DNA of 64,000 nt from UBA1858 sp963976865. GTDB taxonomy: Bacteria > Pseudomonadota > Gammaproteobacteria > UBA4575. The stretch spans positions 1-64,000 of the forward strand of contig CAXBLY010000010.1 in the NCBI GenBank assembly GCA_963976865.1, given 5' to 3'. This document shows, one piece after another, positions 9,501 to 18,542 of this stretch. A program made the position numbers and the translations under genes. Within the stretch, counting starts at the first letter, position 1, and every line of letters begins with the position of its first letter. The notes below the pieces were generated by a model. That model ran no database searches, had not been told where the DNA came from, and saw only the letters and a list, made by a program, of their open reading frames with translations.

Positions 9501-11076
9501 GCCACCGCATCATGATATTTATTCAATCGAAGATCTTGCGCAACTTATTTATGATTTAAAGAACTCTAATCCAGAAGCACGTATACATGTGAAGCTGGTT
9601 GCAGAAGTAGGTGTGGGAACAGTCGCCGCAGGTGTTGCAAAAGCACATTCCGATGTAGTGCTGATTTCAGGCTATGATGGTGGTACAGGCGCGTCGCCCA
9701 TGAATTCATTGAAGCACGCAGGCTTACCGTGGGAGCTGGGTGTTGCTGAAGCACAGCAGGTGCTGGTGAAAAATGGTTTGCGCGATCGTATTGTTGTCCA
9801 GGCTGACGGACAACTAAAAACCGGTCGGGACGTAATCATTGCGGCCCTTCTGGGTGCTGAGGAATATGGATTTTCAACTGCGCCTTTAGTGGTCATGGGT
9901 TGTATTATGATGCGGGTATGTCATCTCAATACATGCCCTGTCGGTGTAGCTACTCAAAATCCGGAACTGCGCAAAAAGTTTGGTGGGCAACCTGAATTTG
10001 TTGAAAATTTCTTTAAGTTTATTGCGGATGAAGTGCGTGAATATATGGCGCAACTCGGTTTCCGTACGATTGATGAAATGGTTGGTCAGGTGGACGCGAT
10101 CAATGTGAGAAAAGCGGTCGATCACTGGAAAGCCAAGGGGCTGGATTTCTCAACAATTCTGCACAAGCCAACTCCGCATGCAGGGACAGGTTTATATTGT
10201 GTGAACAAGCAGGACCATGGTCTGGAGCAGACGCTCGACATGACAGCACTTGTGCCTCAGTGTAAAGCGGCGATAGAAAAAGGTGAGGCGGTAGATATTA
10301 TCCTGCCAGTACTGAATACGAATCGTAGTGTTGGCACTATTCTGGGTTACAACATCACTAAGCGTTATGGTGGTGAAGGGTTACCGGAGGATACAATACG
10401 CGCGCACTTCAATGGTTCGGCAGGAATGAGTTTTGGAGCATTTGTTCCCAAAGGTGTCACCATGACGCTAGAGGGCGACGCCAATGATTACCTTGGTAAA
10501 GGCTTGTCTGGTGCAAAAATAATTGTCTTCCCGTCCAAGCATTCCAGCTTTGTGGCAGAAGAGAATACTATTGTCGGTAACGTCTGCCTGTATGGTGCAA
10601 CCTCGGGTGAAGCGTTCATACGAGGGATTGCCGGAGAACGATTTGCTGTAAGGAACAGTGGTGTTAATACTGTTGTAGAAGGTGTGGGTGATCACTGCTG
10701 CGAGTATATGACCGGAGGTAACGTTGTGGTTATCGGCTCGACTGGCAGAAACTTTGCGGCGGGCATGTCTGGTGGTGTTGCCTACGTACTGGAAGATAAA
10801 GATAAATTTAATATTAACTGTAACCTGAGCGATGTTGGTCTGGAAGAGTTAACAGAGCAAGAAGATGTGGATCTTGTTAAAGGGTTACTGGCAAAACACC
10901 TTGAGTACACCAAAAGTACCGTAGCGAAAAAGATTCTCGATGACTGGCCGGATTACCAGAAACGGTTTATTAAAGTGATGCCAAGAGATTACAAGCGTGT
11001 GCTTGAAGCAATCAAGCGTGCAAAGGCGGCAGGTACGTCAGTGGATGAAGCGGTAATGGAGGCTGCACATGGGTAA
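6514..11076 (+). CDS. gltB: Glutamate synthase (NADPH) large subunit
   Basis: GltB is the alpha subunit of NADPH-GOGAT. It transfers the amide of glutamine to 2-oxoglutarate to give two glutamates, with GltD supplying electrons. The protein is 1520 residues, the normal length. The class II amidotransferase nucleophile is Cys21 (HDSCGVGF); the short peptide before it would be removed. The central and FMN-binding synthase domains include SYGSISQEAHETLA and the 3Fe-4S ligands Cys1130, Cys1136 and Cys1141 (CIMMRVCHLNTCP). The C-terminal GXGXG beta-helix domain (GGNVVVIGSTGRNFAAGMSGG) is intact. The gene overlaps gltD by eight bases, so they form an operon. A candidate sigma-70 promoter lies about 100 bases upstream. 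Confidence 0.98.
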   Translation: MQNNYPPAEGLYDPDYEHDSCGVGFVADIKGRKSHAIVENGLTILKKLVHRGACGCEENTGDGVGILLQMPHTFFSRVCKEGNIDLPEYGEYGAGLVFLPNDAAQSRKCQDIIEKIITDEGQTVLGWREVPTNDSSLGPTAKISEPTFKQIFIGKGSNVKDEAAFERKLFVIRKLAENAIWSSDLSECQRFYIPSLSYRTFIYKGMLTVNQLELMYPDILEPDFESAIALVHQRFSTNTFPAWRLAHPFRYVAHNGEINTARGNANWMRAREALCESELFGDDLKKIFPVCVEGGSDSATFDNVMEFLHMGGRPLPHAILMMIPEAWSGHETMSAERKAFYEYHACLMEPWDGPASVAFTDGEVIGAVLDRNGLRPSRYYVTKDDMVVMASEVGVLDIPPENVLIKDRLHPGRIFLVDTKQGRIIEDEELKQQFASEHPYGDWLKKHLIPVGKLPDPKQIHGTDHDTLLQRQQAFGYTHEDLRVLMAPKAAKGAEPVGSMGTDAALAVLSNRSRLLYDYFKQLFAQVTNPPLDGIREELVTQVAVTIGAEKNLLNPEEDSCRQIKLASPILTNEELARIRDVDLPGFKTATIPILYPVAEGGKGLDRALSAVCEQVEAAIAAGNTNIILSDRGVDENNAAIPALLASAGVHHFLIRNGSRTRIGLILESGEPREVHHFAVLIGYGVAAINPYLAFESLGDLIGKGHIPEMEHATAVKNFIKAVNKALTKIMAKMGISTVQSYRGAQVFEAIGLNKEFVDKYFTWTASRIGGIGLEEIAAEVSVRHHNAYPDRPSKAPDLEWGGEYQWRRDGEYHLFNPETVFKLQHATRSGQYEIFKEYTNKVDNQNEHLATLRGLFELNSGRKPIPIEEVEPIENIMKRFSTGAMSYGSISQEAHETLAIAMNRIGGRSNTGEGGEDPDRFTRDENGDLRRSAIKQVASGRFGVTSEYLVNADDIQIKMAQGAKPGEGGQLPGTKVYPWVAKVRHSTAGVGLISPPPHHDIYSIEDLAQLIYDLKNSNPEARIHVKLVAEVGVGTVAAGVAKAHSDVVLISGYDGGTGASPMNSLKHAGLPWELGVAEAQQVLVKNGLRDRIVVQADGQLKTGRDVIIAALLGAEEYGFSTAPLVVMGCIMMRVCHLNTCPVGVATQNPELRKKFGGQPEFVENFFKFIADEVREYMAQLGFRTIDEMVGQVDAINVRKAVDHWKAKGLDFSTILHKPTPHAGTGLYCVNKQDHGLEQTLDMTALVPQCKAAIEKGEAVDIILPVLNTNRSVGTILGYNITKRYGGEGLPEDTIRAHFNGSAGMSFGAFVPKGVTMTLEGDANDYLGKGLSGAKIIVFPSKHSSFVAEENTIVGNVCLYGATSGEAFIRGIAGERFAVRNSGVNTVVEGVGDHCCEYMTGGNVVVIGSTGRNFAAGMSGGVAYVLEDKDKFNINCNLSDVGLEELTEQEDVDLVKGLLAKHLEYTKSTVAKKILDDWPDYQKRFIKVMPRDYKRVLEAIKRAKAAGTSVDEAVMEAAHG

Positions 11077-12529
11077 AGTAACCGGGTTCATGGAAGTACA
11101 AAGAGCTAAGCAACCGTATCGTCCGGTTGAAAAGAGATTGCTGGACTGGAATCAGGTAATGGCACCATGGCAGCCAGAACCATTAAAAGATCAGGCGGCT
11201 CGCTGCATGGATTGTGGTATTCCTTTCTGCCATGAAGGTTGTCCTTTGGGCAATCTTATTCCGGACTGGAATGATCTGGTCTACCGTGAGCAATGGGAAA
11301 CGGCAATTCAACGTCTGCACGCAACGAATAATTTCCCGGAATTTACAGGCACGCTTTGTCCTGCGCCATGTGAAGGCTCATGTGTACTCGGGATTAACGA
11401 TGACCCGGTAAATATTAAAGCAGTAGAGTTATCCATTATTAACAAAGCATGGGATAGCGGCTGGATACAGCCACAAATTGCAGCTGTAAAAACAGGCAAA
11501 AAAGTGGCAATTGTAGGTTCCGGCCCTGCCGGTATGGCCGCAGCCCAACAGCTCGCTCGTGCAGGCCACGAAGTTACTTTATTTGAACGTGATGATCGCA
11601 TCGGTGGATTGATGCGCTATGGTATTCCTGAATTCAAGATGGAGAAAAAGGTTCTCGATCGTCGCATGCAGCAAATGCAGGCAGAAGGTGTTACGTTTGA
11701 GACCAATGCACACGTTGGTGACAATGTTTCGGTTGATCAGCTCAGAAAGGATTTTGATGCCTTGATTCTTACCGGTGGCGCGTGTGAGAGGCGTGACCTT
11801 CCCGCCGAAGGCCGTGAATTAAAAGGTATTTATCAGGCAATGGAATACTTGCCCATGCAGAATCATTTATGCGAGGGAGATGCCAGGCCAGCGGACTTTA
11901 TTGATGCAAAAGACAAGCACGTGATAATTATTGGTGGTGGCGATACTGGTGCTGACTGTTTAGGCACAGCTAATCGGCAGGGTGCTGCATCTGTGCATCA
12001 ATTGGAGATTATGCCAAAACCTCCAGAAGTACGGTCACAAGACAATCCATGGCCTGAGTGGCCGCGAATCTTTAGAACAGCTTCGGCACACGAAGAAGGT
12101 GTCGATCGTGTTTATTCTGTATCTACCAAACGCTTTATTGATGATGGTCACGGTAACGTGAAAGCTCTGGAACTGGTTAATGTTGAAATGAAAAACATAG
12201 ACGGGCGTATGCAGTTCGTGGAAGTAGAAGGTAGTAATCAAATGCTTCCATGCGATCTGGCATTTTTGGCTATGGGATTTGTTGGACCAGAAAAAGAAGG
12301 TATGCTCGAACAACTCGGCGTTGAACTGGATGCACGAGGCAATGTGATTGCTGATAAAAACTGGATGACCAGTGTAGAAGGTGTGTTTACTGCGGGTGAT
12401 ATGCAGCGCGGCCAGAGCCTGATCGTATGGGCAATTGCCGAAGGCAGATCAGCTGCGAAGGGTGTTGATCAATATCTTATGGGGGCTAGCGACCTGCCTT
12501 CGCCGGTGAAACCTGTCAGCCTTTCGTAA
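11069..12529 (+). CDS. gltD: Glutamate synthase (NADPH) small subunit
   Basis: GltD is the beta subunit of GOGAT, taking electrons from NADPH through FAD to the Fe-S centres that feed GltB. The N-terminal cluster-binding cysteines are present: Cys46, Cys49, Cys54, Cys58 (CMDCGIPFCHEGC) and Cys97, Cys101, Cys105. The FAD-binding GxGxxG is at about 150-155 (VGSGPAGMAAAQ), and a second dinucleotide fold for NADPH is near 288-303 (VIIIGGGDTGADCLG). The 486-residue length is normal. Its start lies inside the last codons of gltB, indicating translational coupling. No clear terminator follows. Confidence 0.97.
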   Translation: MGKVTGFMEVQRAKQPYRPVEKRLLDWNQVMAPWQPEPLKDQAARCMDCGIPFCHEGCPLGNLIPDWNDLVYREQWETAIQRLHATNNFPEFTGTLCPAPCEGSCVLGINDDPVNIKAVELSIINKAWDSGWIQPQIAAVKTGKKVAIVGSGPAGMAAAQQLARAGHEVTLFERDDRIGGLMRYGIPEFKMEKKVLDRRMQQMQAEGVTFETNAHVGDNVSVDQLRKDFDALILTGGACERRDLPAEGRELKGIYQAMEYLPMQNHLCEGDARPADFIDAKDKHVIIIGGGDTGADCLGTANRQGAASVHQLEIMPKPPEVRSQDNPWPEWPRIFRTASAHEEGVDRVYSVSTKRFIDDGHGNVKALELVNVEMKNIDGRMQFVEVEGSNQMLPCDLAFLAMGFVGPEKEGMLEQLGVELDARGNVIADKNWMTSVEGVFTAGDMQRGQSLIVWAIAEGRSAAKGVDQYLMGASDLPSPVKPVSLS

Positions 12530-12667
12530 CTTAAACTACTCGTACATTTTGGCCGGGTGTCTGTAGGAAAGAGCTATACGGTTTTGGCACCACGTCAGTA
12601 AAAGCAGTTGTCCTGTTGGTGGGTAGGGTGCGTGAGTCTTGCTCGTTGCATAAGCTATTTGAGTTGT

Positions 12668-13888
12668 TTATACATATTCACCAGCCGCAGCCCCCGAAGC
12701 CCATGCCCACTGGAAATTAAAACCTCCCAGATGTCCGGTTACATCCAGCACTTCTCCAATAAAATATAAGCCTTTTTGCTTGTTGGCCTGCATCGTTTTA
12801 GACGATATTTCATTGCAATTCACACCACCTAAAGTGACCTCGGCAGTACGATAGCCTTCAGTTCCATTAGGTTTGAAACGCCAACAGTGGAACTGTTGGG
12901 CAATGTCACTCAATTCCGAGTGTTTAAACTGGTTGATGGCTTTATTGGCAAATCCGCAATCCGGGAACCACAGTTCAATAAGCGTTTGCGCCATGTTTTT
13001 AGTAATGAATTGCGCAAGAATGGTTTTTAGTTCTGATTTCGGATGAGTGCGTTTTTTATCATCGAGTATGTTCAATAAATTTAATTCGGGTAAAAAGTCT
13101 ATTTCCAGCTGATCACCTGGCTGCCAGTATGATGATATCTGTAAAATGGCGGGCCCACTTAACCCTCTGTGAGTAAATAGCAAGTTCTCCTTGAAACTCA
13201 TATTGTTACAAGACACATTCACATATTGCGAGCTGCCACTTAACGATGAGAGTTTTTCCAAAGTAATTTTGTCTGCGGTAAAGGGAACTAGTGCTGCGCG
13301 AGTGGGAGTTACATTCAGTCTGAACTGTTGTGCTATCTGGTAACCAAATCCTGTTGCGCCCATTTTGGGAATTGATAAACCCCCTGTAGCTACAACCAGG
13401 GACTGACAAGTAGTGTGTCCCTGGCTGGTTTCCACTTCAAAGCTGTTATTGATATGTTTTATTCTGCTGGTGTTGCAATGCGTCCTGATTTTAGCTCCCG
13501 ATTTGTGGCATTCGTTTAAAAGCATCTCCAGTATGTCTTTAGACTTGTTATCACAGAACAGCTGACCTAACTTTTTTTCGTGATGTGGAATATTATGCTT
13601 TTTAACCAGTGCGATGAAATCGTACGGGGTGTAGCGAGAGAGTGCGGATTTGCAAAAATTAGTATTATGAGAGATGAAGTTATCCGGTTCGCAGTAAATA
13701 TTGGTGAAGTTGCAGCGACCGCCGCCAGACATCAGGATTTTTTTGCCAACTTTGTTAGCATGATCGATGATTAAAACATTGCGCCCTCTTTGACTGGCAA
13801 CTAATCCACACATTAAACCTGCTGCCCCTGCGCCAATAATTACAACATCGACATGTTTGGGTAAAGGTGTTGTAGTGTGACTGGTCAT
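12668..13888 (-). CDS. BaiN/HI0933-type FAD-dependent flavoprotein, 406 aa
   Basis: An NAD(P)/FAD-dependent oxidoreductase of the HI0933/YhiN family. The N-terminal FAD Rossmann motif is VVIIGAGAAGLMCG (about 15-28), followed by the family signature KKILMSGGGRCNFTN. The C-terminus has the second FAD contact (YFIGEVLDVTGHLGGFN...WASG). The length is normal. The physiological substrate is unknown for most members. It is transcribed leftward and divergently from the tautomerase gene, with about 64 bases between the two starts. Confidence 0.93.
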   Translation of the reverse strand: MTSHTTTPLPKHVDVVIIGAGAAGLMCGLVASQRGRNVLIIDHANKVGKKILMSGGGRCNFTNIYCEPDNFISHNTNFCKSALSRYTPYDFIALVKKHNIPHHEKKLGQLFCDNKSKDILEMLLNECHKSGAKIRTHCNTSRIKHINNSFEVETSQGHTTCQSLVVATGGLSIPKMGATGFGYQIAQQFRLNVTPTRAALVPFTADKITLEKLSSLSGSSQYVNVSCNNMSFKENLLFTHRGLSGPAILQISSYWQPGDQLEIDFLPELNLLNILDDKKRTHPKSELKTILAQFITKNMAQTLIELWFPDCGFANKAINQFKHSELSDIAQQFHCWRFKPNGTEGYRTAEVTLGGVNCNEISSKTMQANKQKGLYFIGEVLDVTGHLGGFNFQWAWASGAAAGEYV

Positions 13889-13952
13889 TTAGTTTGATTA
13901 ATTGAAGACCTGGAATGGTCTATAAGCTTATATAATTTCGGGAGTGTGTAGC

Positions 13953-14156
13953 ATGCCTTATGTAAATATAAAAGTAACCAGGGAAGGAGTTACCAGACAG
14001 CAGAAGTCGGCATTAATAAAAGGTGTTACTGACTTGCTTGAGGATGTAATGGGAAAGAATCCGGCAACAACAGTGGTAGTGATTGATGAGGTCGAAACTG
14101 ATAATTGGGGGATTGCAGGAGAACAGGTCACCAGTCGCCGGAAAAAAGGGCTATAA
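13953..14156 (+). CDS. 4-oxalocrotonate tautomerase family protein, 67 aa
   Basis: A small tautomerase-superfamily protein. The start at ATG 13953 is chosen because it places the catalytic proline directly after the initiator Met (MPYVNIKVTREG), and a GGGAG ribosome site lies just upstream. A GTG at 13944 would wrongly bury the proline. Members act as small oligomers on enol/keto substrates, often in aromatic catabolism; none of those genes is adjacent, so the substrate is unknown. Confidence 0.9.
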   Translation: MPYVNIKVTREGVTRQQKSALIKGVTDLLEDVMGKNPATTVVVIDEVETDNWGIAGEQVTSRRKKGL

Positions 14157-14169
14157 ATCGTTTCGCATC

Positions 14170-14694
14170 TTATTGATTATGCAGCAGTGATTGAATGGCC
14201 TGCTCAATATCATATTTGCTGAATTGCCTGTTAGGGTTGTCGCCTGTTAAGCGAAAACGTTCGCTGCCTTCTCTGTCATAAATAAGTACCGCAGGTATGC
14301 TCATCAGGTTGGTTTTTTCAAACGCAAGCATGAGATTTTCATCCATGCGGTAGTGATCAAATTCAGCATTCATGCTGCGCAGAAATTTGTCGGCTGCTTC
14401 TATTGACTCTTTGTCATCCCTGTCGTCTAGATTCATGCTAACAAATACGACATCATCACTCTTGTAGCGCTTATGCATCTCTACCATTTCCGGGAACCTT
14501 TCCAGGCAACTGACGCACCACATCGCCCACATATCAACAACTACAATGTTGGGTTGCTTCGTTTGCAGTTTATTCAACCACTGCTGGTATGTTAAAGGCT
14601 CCATTAAAGAAGCTTCGTCGGCAACAGTGTTTGAACTGTATAAAGTGAATGATAGTAACGCTATCGCAATTAGCTGAACTAATTTATTGTACAT
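14170..14694 (-). CDS. Exported TlpA-like thioredoxin-fold protein, 174 aa
   Basis: A periplasmic thiol-disulfide protein. A signal peptide (MYNKLVQLIAIALLSFTLY..., cleavage near VADE) precedes a thioredoxin fold with active site WCVSC (Cys60, Cys63). The fold's cis-proline loop is at SIPAVLIY. The start at 14694 is chosen for its cleaner signal peptide; an in-frame ATG at 14712 would add six residues. It overlaps the stop of the upstream redoxin gene by 11 bases, so the two form one transcription unit. A role in reduction of exported cysteines or cytochrome c maturation is inferred, not shown. Confidence 0.87.
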   Translation of the reverse strand: MYNKLVQLIAIALLSFTLYSSNTVADEASLMEPLTYQQWLNKLQTKQPNIVVVDMWAMWCVSCLERFPEMVEMHKRYKSDDVVFVSMNLDDRDDKESIEAADKFLRSMNAEFDHYRMDENLMLAFEKTNLMSIPAVLIYDREGSERFRLTGDNPNRQFSKYDIEQAIQSLLHNQ

Positions 14695-15316
14695 ATTTGA
14701 CAGTGCATCCATGTGCTCTAGTTTCAGAAGGTGTTACCTGTCTGTTTTCGAGTGTCGCCAGTATGGCATTCTCTACATAGAATTCGCTGGGCTTGCCATT
14801 AATATGCTTGACAGTCCCGTCGCTGCTCATTTTCGCTGGTGAATTATAGAGTGCCCCGGTATAAATTAATTTACGTTGTTTGTTGAAAACAAAATATTCG
14901 GGTGTTCGAGTCGCACCAAGCGCTCTTCCCAATTCCTGACTTTCGTCGAACATATAGTCAAAATTGTAGCCAACTTTTTGTGCATGTATCACCATGGCAG
15001 GTAAACGGTCGTCATCTCGATGATTCACGCTTAAGCCGATAATGCGAACACTGTCATTTTTGAATTTATTGCTGAGGGCAACTAGATCTTTGTCCATTCC
15101 TTTCACCCATGGACAATGGTTTGCTAGTGACACAAGTACCAGAATGTCTTCGTCGAGCTGACTGGAAGAAATTGTTTCGCCAGAGATAGATGGAAGATTG
15201 TCAAAGGCTGGTAAATCATCGCCTATATTAAGTATGGAATTGTACTGTCCTGCAGATGCGAATGGTGCCTGTAGAAGGAACAGCAGTGAGCAGAGTGATA
15301 AAGCCGAGATTTTCAT
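14684..15316 (-). CDS. Exported AhpC/TSA-type thioredoxin-fold protein, 210 aa
   Basis: A signal peptide (MKISALSLCSLLFLLQAPFASAG) leads into a redoxin domain. The active-site cysteine is Cys68 in the motif NHCPWVKG, typical of a thioredoxin-like subfamily that carries CP rather than CxxC. The thioredoxin-fold cis-proline region is GATRTPEYFVFN. A second conserved cysteine near the end (Cys204, in HGCTVKY) is a likely resolving cysteine. It is the first gene of a two-gene leftward operon with the TlpA-like gene. Function beyond redox activity is not evident. Confidence 0.87.
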   Translation of the reverse strand: MKISALSLCSLLFLLQAPFASAGQYNSILNIGDDLPAFDNLPSISGETISSSQLDEDILVLVSLANHCPWVKGMDKDLVALSNKFKNDSVRIIGLSVNHRDDDRLPAMVIHAQKVGYNFDYMFDESQELGRALGATRTPEYFVFNKQRKLIYTGALYNSPAKMSSDGTVKHINGKPSEFYVENAILATLENRQVTPSETRAHGCTVKYVQ

Positions 15317-15479
15317 TTTATGTCCTCAAGGTTGAATACGGTAGACAAGTTTGCCTGCTAGTGAGTTCTATAAGCGGTAATTTATTTATTCTGGTAAACG
15401 CTATCATGCACATGTGATCGGTTATAGAATGAATAATTAACCTATAAAATTTAATGAATTTGAAAAAATATATGTAACC

Positions 15480-16589
15480 ATGCTGGATAAGAAAACAATC
15501 TTAATTGACTTTGGAAAAATATCCACACCCTACTGTGGTCTGGCAGAAGTGGCCCTGAATTATGCGCAGGCATTGGAAAATCTAAAATCTGTGGAGCTGG
15601 AGTTTAAATATATTGTGCCCAAACCATTGATGGGTGAATTCCATAAGCGAGTAAGTGCCGAGGCAATAACGCCTGAATATTCTGGATTAAAGCGGCTGTG
15701 TTATTACATGACCGGACGAAGACAGTTTTTGTGTCGTCTGCCTGAATACGATCTGTATCATTATCTACATTTCTACTCTCCATGGGGTCCTGGATCTGGG
15801 GATATGAAACCCACTTTGCTAACAGTACATGATTTACATGCTCTGGAGAGAAAGAGAGCAGAAAAAAGGCTGCGTTATAGGCTTGGGGGTGTGCAGCACC
15901 TCGCATTTATATCGAAGTATGCAGCACAAGAGTATGCGAAGTATTTTAATGTGTCAGAAAAGCAGTCCCGCGTTATTTTAAATGGCGTAAAAACTCCTCC
16001 CAGGGTTGAAGTAAAGTGTAGCGATGCATGGAAGAACAAATACTCAGAATTCCTGTTTACCCTGGGAGGGCTGAAGCGAAAAAATATTCACAGTCTGCTG
16101 GCAATGCTTGAAAACAATAATCAGTTCTCTCTGCTGAAGGATATTAAACTGGTGGTGGCAGGGAGTGTTAAAGAAAAATACAAAAAAGAACTTATGTCTG
16201 AAATTGAGTTGAGAGGAATCCAGAACAAAGTGATATTTCTGGGGCTGGTTTCTGAGCAGGATAAGTATGCATTAATGCAGGCCTGCCGCGCATTTGTATT
16301 TCCGTCTTTACAGGAAGGTTTTGGTCTGCCGGTTATTGAAGCATTGCATTTTGGCAAACCTGTTTTTTGTTCTAGTAAAACAAGCCTGCCGGAAGTTGGA
16401 GGTAGTATGGTTTATTACTGGGATCACTTTGATCCAGCTTATATGTCGACTGTTTTGCAGCAGGGGCTGGAAGATTCTGCATGTCACGAAAATAAAATAG
16501 AAGAACGTAAAAATTACGCAAATGGTTTTGACTGGAATAAAAATGCTCAACAGTATGTAGAGTATTATTTGCAAATCCTGGAGCAATAG
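15480..16589 (+). CDS. Glycosyltransferase, GT-B fold (GT4-like), 369 aa
   Basis: A cytoplasmic glycosyltransferase of the GT1/GT4 type. The C-terminal Rossmann half carries the diagnostic sugar-nucleotide segment FVFPSLQEGFGLPVIEAL (EX7E-like), followed by GKPVFCSSKTSLPEVGG. The N-terminal half is less conserved, as expected for the acceptor side. No membrane segment is seen. It is convergent with the FkbM-like gene, with only five bases between the stops. The neighbourhood suggests cell-surface glycan modification, but donor and acceptor cannot be read. Confidence 0.9.
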   Translation: MLDKKTILIDFGKISTPYCGLAEVALNYAQALENLKSVELEFKYIVPKPLMGEFHKRVSAEAITPEYSGLKRLCYYMTGRRQFLCRLPEYDLYHYLHFYSPWGPGSGDMKPTLLTVHDLHALERKRAEKRLRYRLGGVQHLAFISKYAAQEYAKYFNVSEKQSRVILNGVKTPPRVEVKCSDAWKNKYSEFLFTLGGLKRKNIHSLLAMLENNNQFSLLKDIKLVVAGSVKEKYKKELMSEIELRGIQNKVIFLGLVSEQDKYALMQACRAFVFPSLQEGFGLPVIEALHFGKPVFCSSKTSLPEVGGSMVYYWDHFDPAYMSTVLQQGLEDSACHENKIEERKNYANGFDWNKNAQQYVEYYLQILEQ

Positions 16590-16594
16590 GTCAA

Positions 16595-17449
16595 TTACCT
16601 CGCATGCCTTTTGCGTAAATATTTCCACTTTCTTGTACTTAGGCTGCGTTTTAATCTGGCCAGCTTTTGCTCCAGCAGTGGTTTTTTAGGTGCAATAATC
16701 TCAGTGCCCGAATAAAATGGCCAGAAATCCAGAAGGTGATCCTGCATGCGAGCATGGCATGCCTGGTCATATTTGGTGGGGAACAGGTCTGTAGCCAGCT
16801 GACCGCCGGGATGTAAATGTTTGTTGATAAAGGTCATTTCCATGACGTCAGGAACCTTGTATCCGTCAATGATAAACATGCTGGCGTAATTATTGGCATG
16901 CACGTTCCAGCAATGAAAGTGTTTGCTTATTTTTTCCATGACGTTAATTTTTTGTTCCAGCGAAACCTGTGGATACATGGTGTTAACGCCCAGGCCAGAG
17001 AGATCGTGAACTTCAATTGCAATCTGGTTGCATTGCATGAGAATGTGTTCTGGCATATTCAGGAAGGTTAGCCATTCCGCTCCCTCAACGTCCATTTTCA
17101 AAAAAATACGCCGATCCTGATCAGAATTACGAGCGATATGTGATTCAAATGTGTCGCAATTATCTGTCTTTTCGTGACTTATGCCTTCCTGGGTAAATTT
17201 AAAGCCTTCCCTTGGTGGGGGAGGGTCGATTGAAAAGTCATACTGGCGCACATCTGCACCATATTGATTGTGATAATGTTGATCAAAGCTGTCGTTATCT
17301 TCAATGCCGTAGGAATATAAAACTGTTTCAGTTAAATTCTCATGATCCATAATGACATAGCCACCGTCACCTGAGCAGCCGAGGCGGATTCTTGTTGCAT
17401 GGTCAACCTGTTTTGGTTGTAGGGTTTTTAATAAATCATTAATTTTCAT
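16595..17449 (-). CDS. FkbM-like SAM-dependent methyltransferase, 284 aa
   Basis: The protein shows a methyltransferase pattern: GCSGDGGYVIMD near the N-terminus, an SAM-loop-like stretch SYGIEDNDSFD, and the FkbM-type signature FLKMDVEGAEW (about 115-125). A basic tail (LKRSLSTRKWKYLRKRHAR) ends the protein. Members modify sugars or small molecules; the adjacent glycosyltransferase fits a surface-glycan role. It starts head-to-head with the beta-helix gene to its right. Substrate unknown. Confidence 0.8.
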   Translation of the reverse strand: MKINDLLKTLQPKQVDHATRIRLGCSGDGGYVIMDHENLTETVLYSYGIEDNDSFDQHYHNQYGADVRQYDFSIDPPPPREGFKFTQEGISHEKTDNCDTFESHIARNSDQDRRIFLKMDVEGAEWLTFLNMPEHILMQCNQIAIEVHDLSGLGVNTMYPQVSLEQKINVMEKISKHFHCWNVHANNYASMFIIDGYKVPDVMEMTFINKHLHPGGQLATDLFPTKYDQACHARMQDHLLDFWPFYSGTEIIAPKKPLLEQKLARLKRSLSTRKWKYLRKRHAR

Positions 17450-17603
17450 GCGGTTGCCAAGCAGGTCTTTATTGAAAGTAGACTCATGTGAGATGAGTAA
17501 TATAAAACGTGTAATAAGCTTGTACTATAGCATTTTAGTGGCTTGCTGTTTGCCTTGTTGTTTATCGAGAATATTAAATCCAGTAGAGGAGTTTGTCCTT
17601 AAA

Positions 17604-18542
17604 ATGAATCAGTCAATTTTTAAGATATGTGTATTAGCAATTTTAGCAAGTACATCAATAGTCTGTGCAGATACCCTGTATGTAGGTAAAGATCAGAAAT
17701 ATAGTTCAATCGATGAAGTCCAGTCAGTCGTTGAAGATGGCGATATTATTGAAATCGTCCCGGGAGTATATCGGGACTGCGCTGTATTTTACGCGGATAA
17801 CCTGATAGTGCGCCCAAAGGGGTGGCCAGTGCATAAAGAAAAAGTTCGTTTTCAGGATGTTGCCTGTGAAGGCAAAGCAATTTTTGTGATTTCGGGTAAC
17901 GATGTGCTTATTGAAGGGATTGAATTTGTACATGCGCGGGTACCTGATAAAAATGGTGCAGGTATTCGATTTCAGGGAACAAATCTTACGGTTAATGATT
18001 CGTACTTTTTGAACAACGAGTTTGGCATGTTTGCGAATTATAATGAAGAATCAGAAGTGATTGTCCGTCGTTCGGTATTTGAGCTAAATGGCAAGATGCC
18101 ACCTCGTTGGGGGCATGGAATCTATGACGATGGTTCCCGCATTTTACGCGTCATCGACTCGCTATTCATCAAGCAAAAAACCGGGCATCACATCAAATCA
18201 AGAGCCGGTTATACAGAAATCATTGGCAATGAAATTTCAGATGGCATGGATGGAAATGCCAGTTATGCAATTGACATTTCAAATGGTGGAACAGTTTTAA
18301 TCGAGAATAATATTATTCAAAAAGGCCCGTTGAGTGATAATACGACGACGGCGATTTGCATTGCATGTGAAGGTGGCAGAAACGAATCTAAAAGTATTGT
18401 CGTAAAGAACAATAAATTTATTAATGATACCTCAAGGAGTGTGGTGTTTTTGAGGAATTTAACCAGCACAGAGGAAGTTCTGGAAAATAATATTTTCAAG
18501 GGTGGAAAAACTGTCCTTGTTGAGCATGAATATGCAGATTAG
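17604..18542 (+). CDS. Exported right-handed beta-helix repeat protein, 312 aa
   Basis: The start at 17604 gives a clean signal peptide (MNQSIFKICVLAILASTSIVCAD) and has GAGGAG 12 bases upstream; an open frame continues back to 17448 without such support. The mature part has repeating short beta-strand units (IVRPKG..., VLIEGIEFVHAR, LTVNDSYFLNNEFGMF, VIVRRSVFELNG) characteristic of a pectate-lyase-like parallel beta-helix. Such folds are used by polysaccharide lyases, epimerases and adhesins; no catalytic residues can be assigned. Its stop overlaps the convergent DNA glycosylase gene by four bases. Confidence 0.82.
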   Translation: MNQSIFKICVLAILASTSIVCADTLYVGKDQKYSSIDEVQSVVEDGDIIEIVPGVYRDCAVFYADNLIVRPKGWPVHKEKVRFQDVACEGKAIFVISGNDVLIEGIEFVHARVPDKNGAGIRFQGTNLTVNDSYFLNNEFGMFANYNEESEVIVRRSVFELNGKMPPRWGHGIYDDGSRILRVIDSLFIKQKTGHHIKSRAGYTEIIGNEISDGMDGNASYAIDISNGGTVLIENNIIQKGPLSDNTTTAICIACEGGRNESKSIVVKNNKFINDTSRSVVFLRNLTSTEEVLENNIFKGGKTVLVEHEYAD

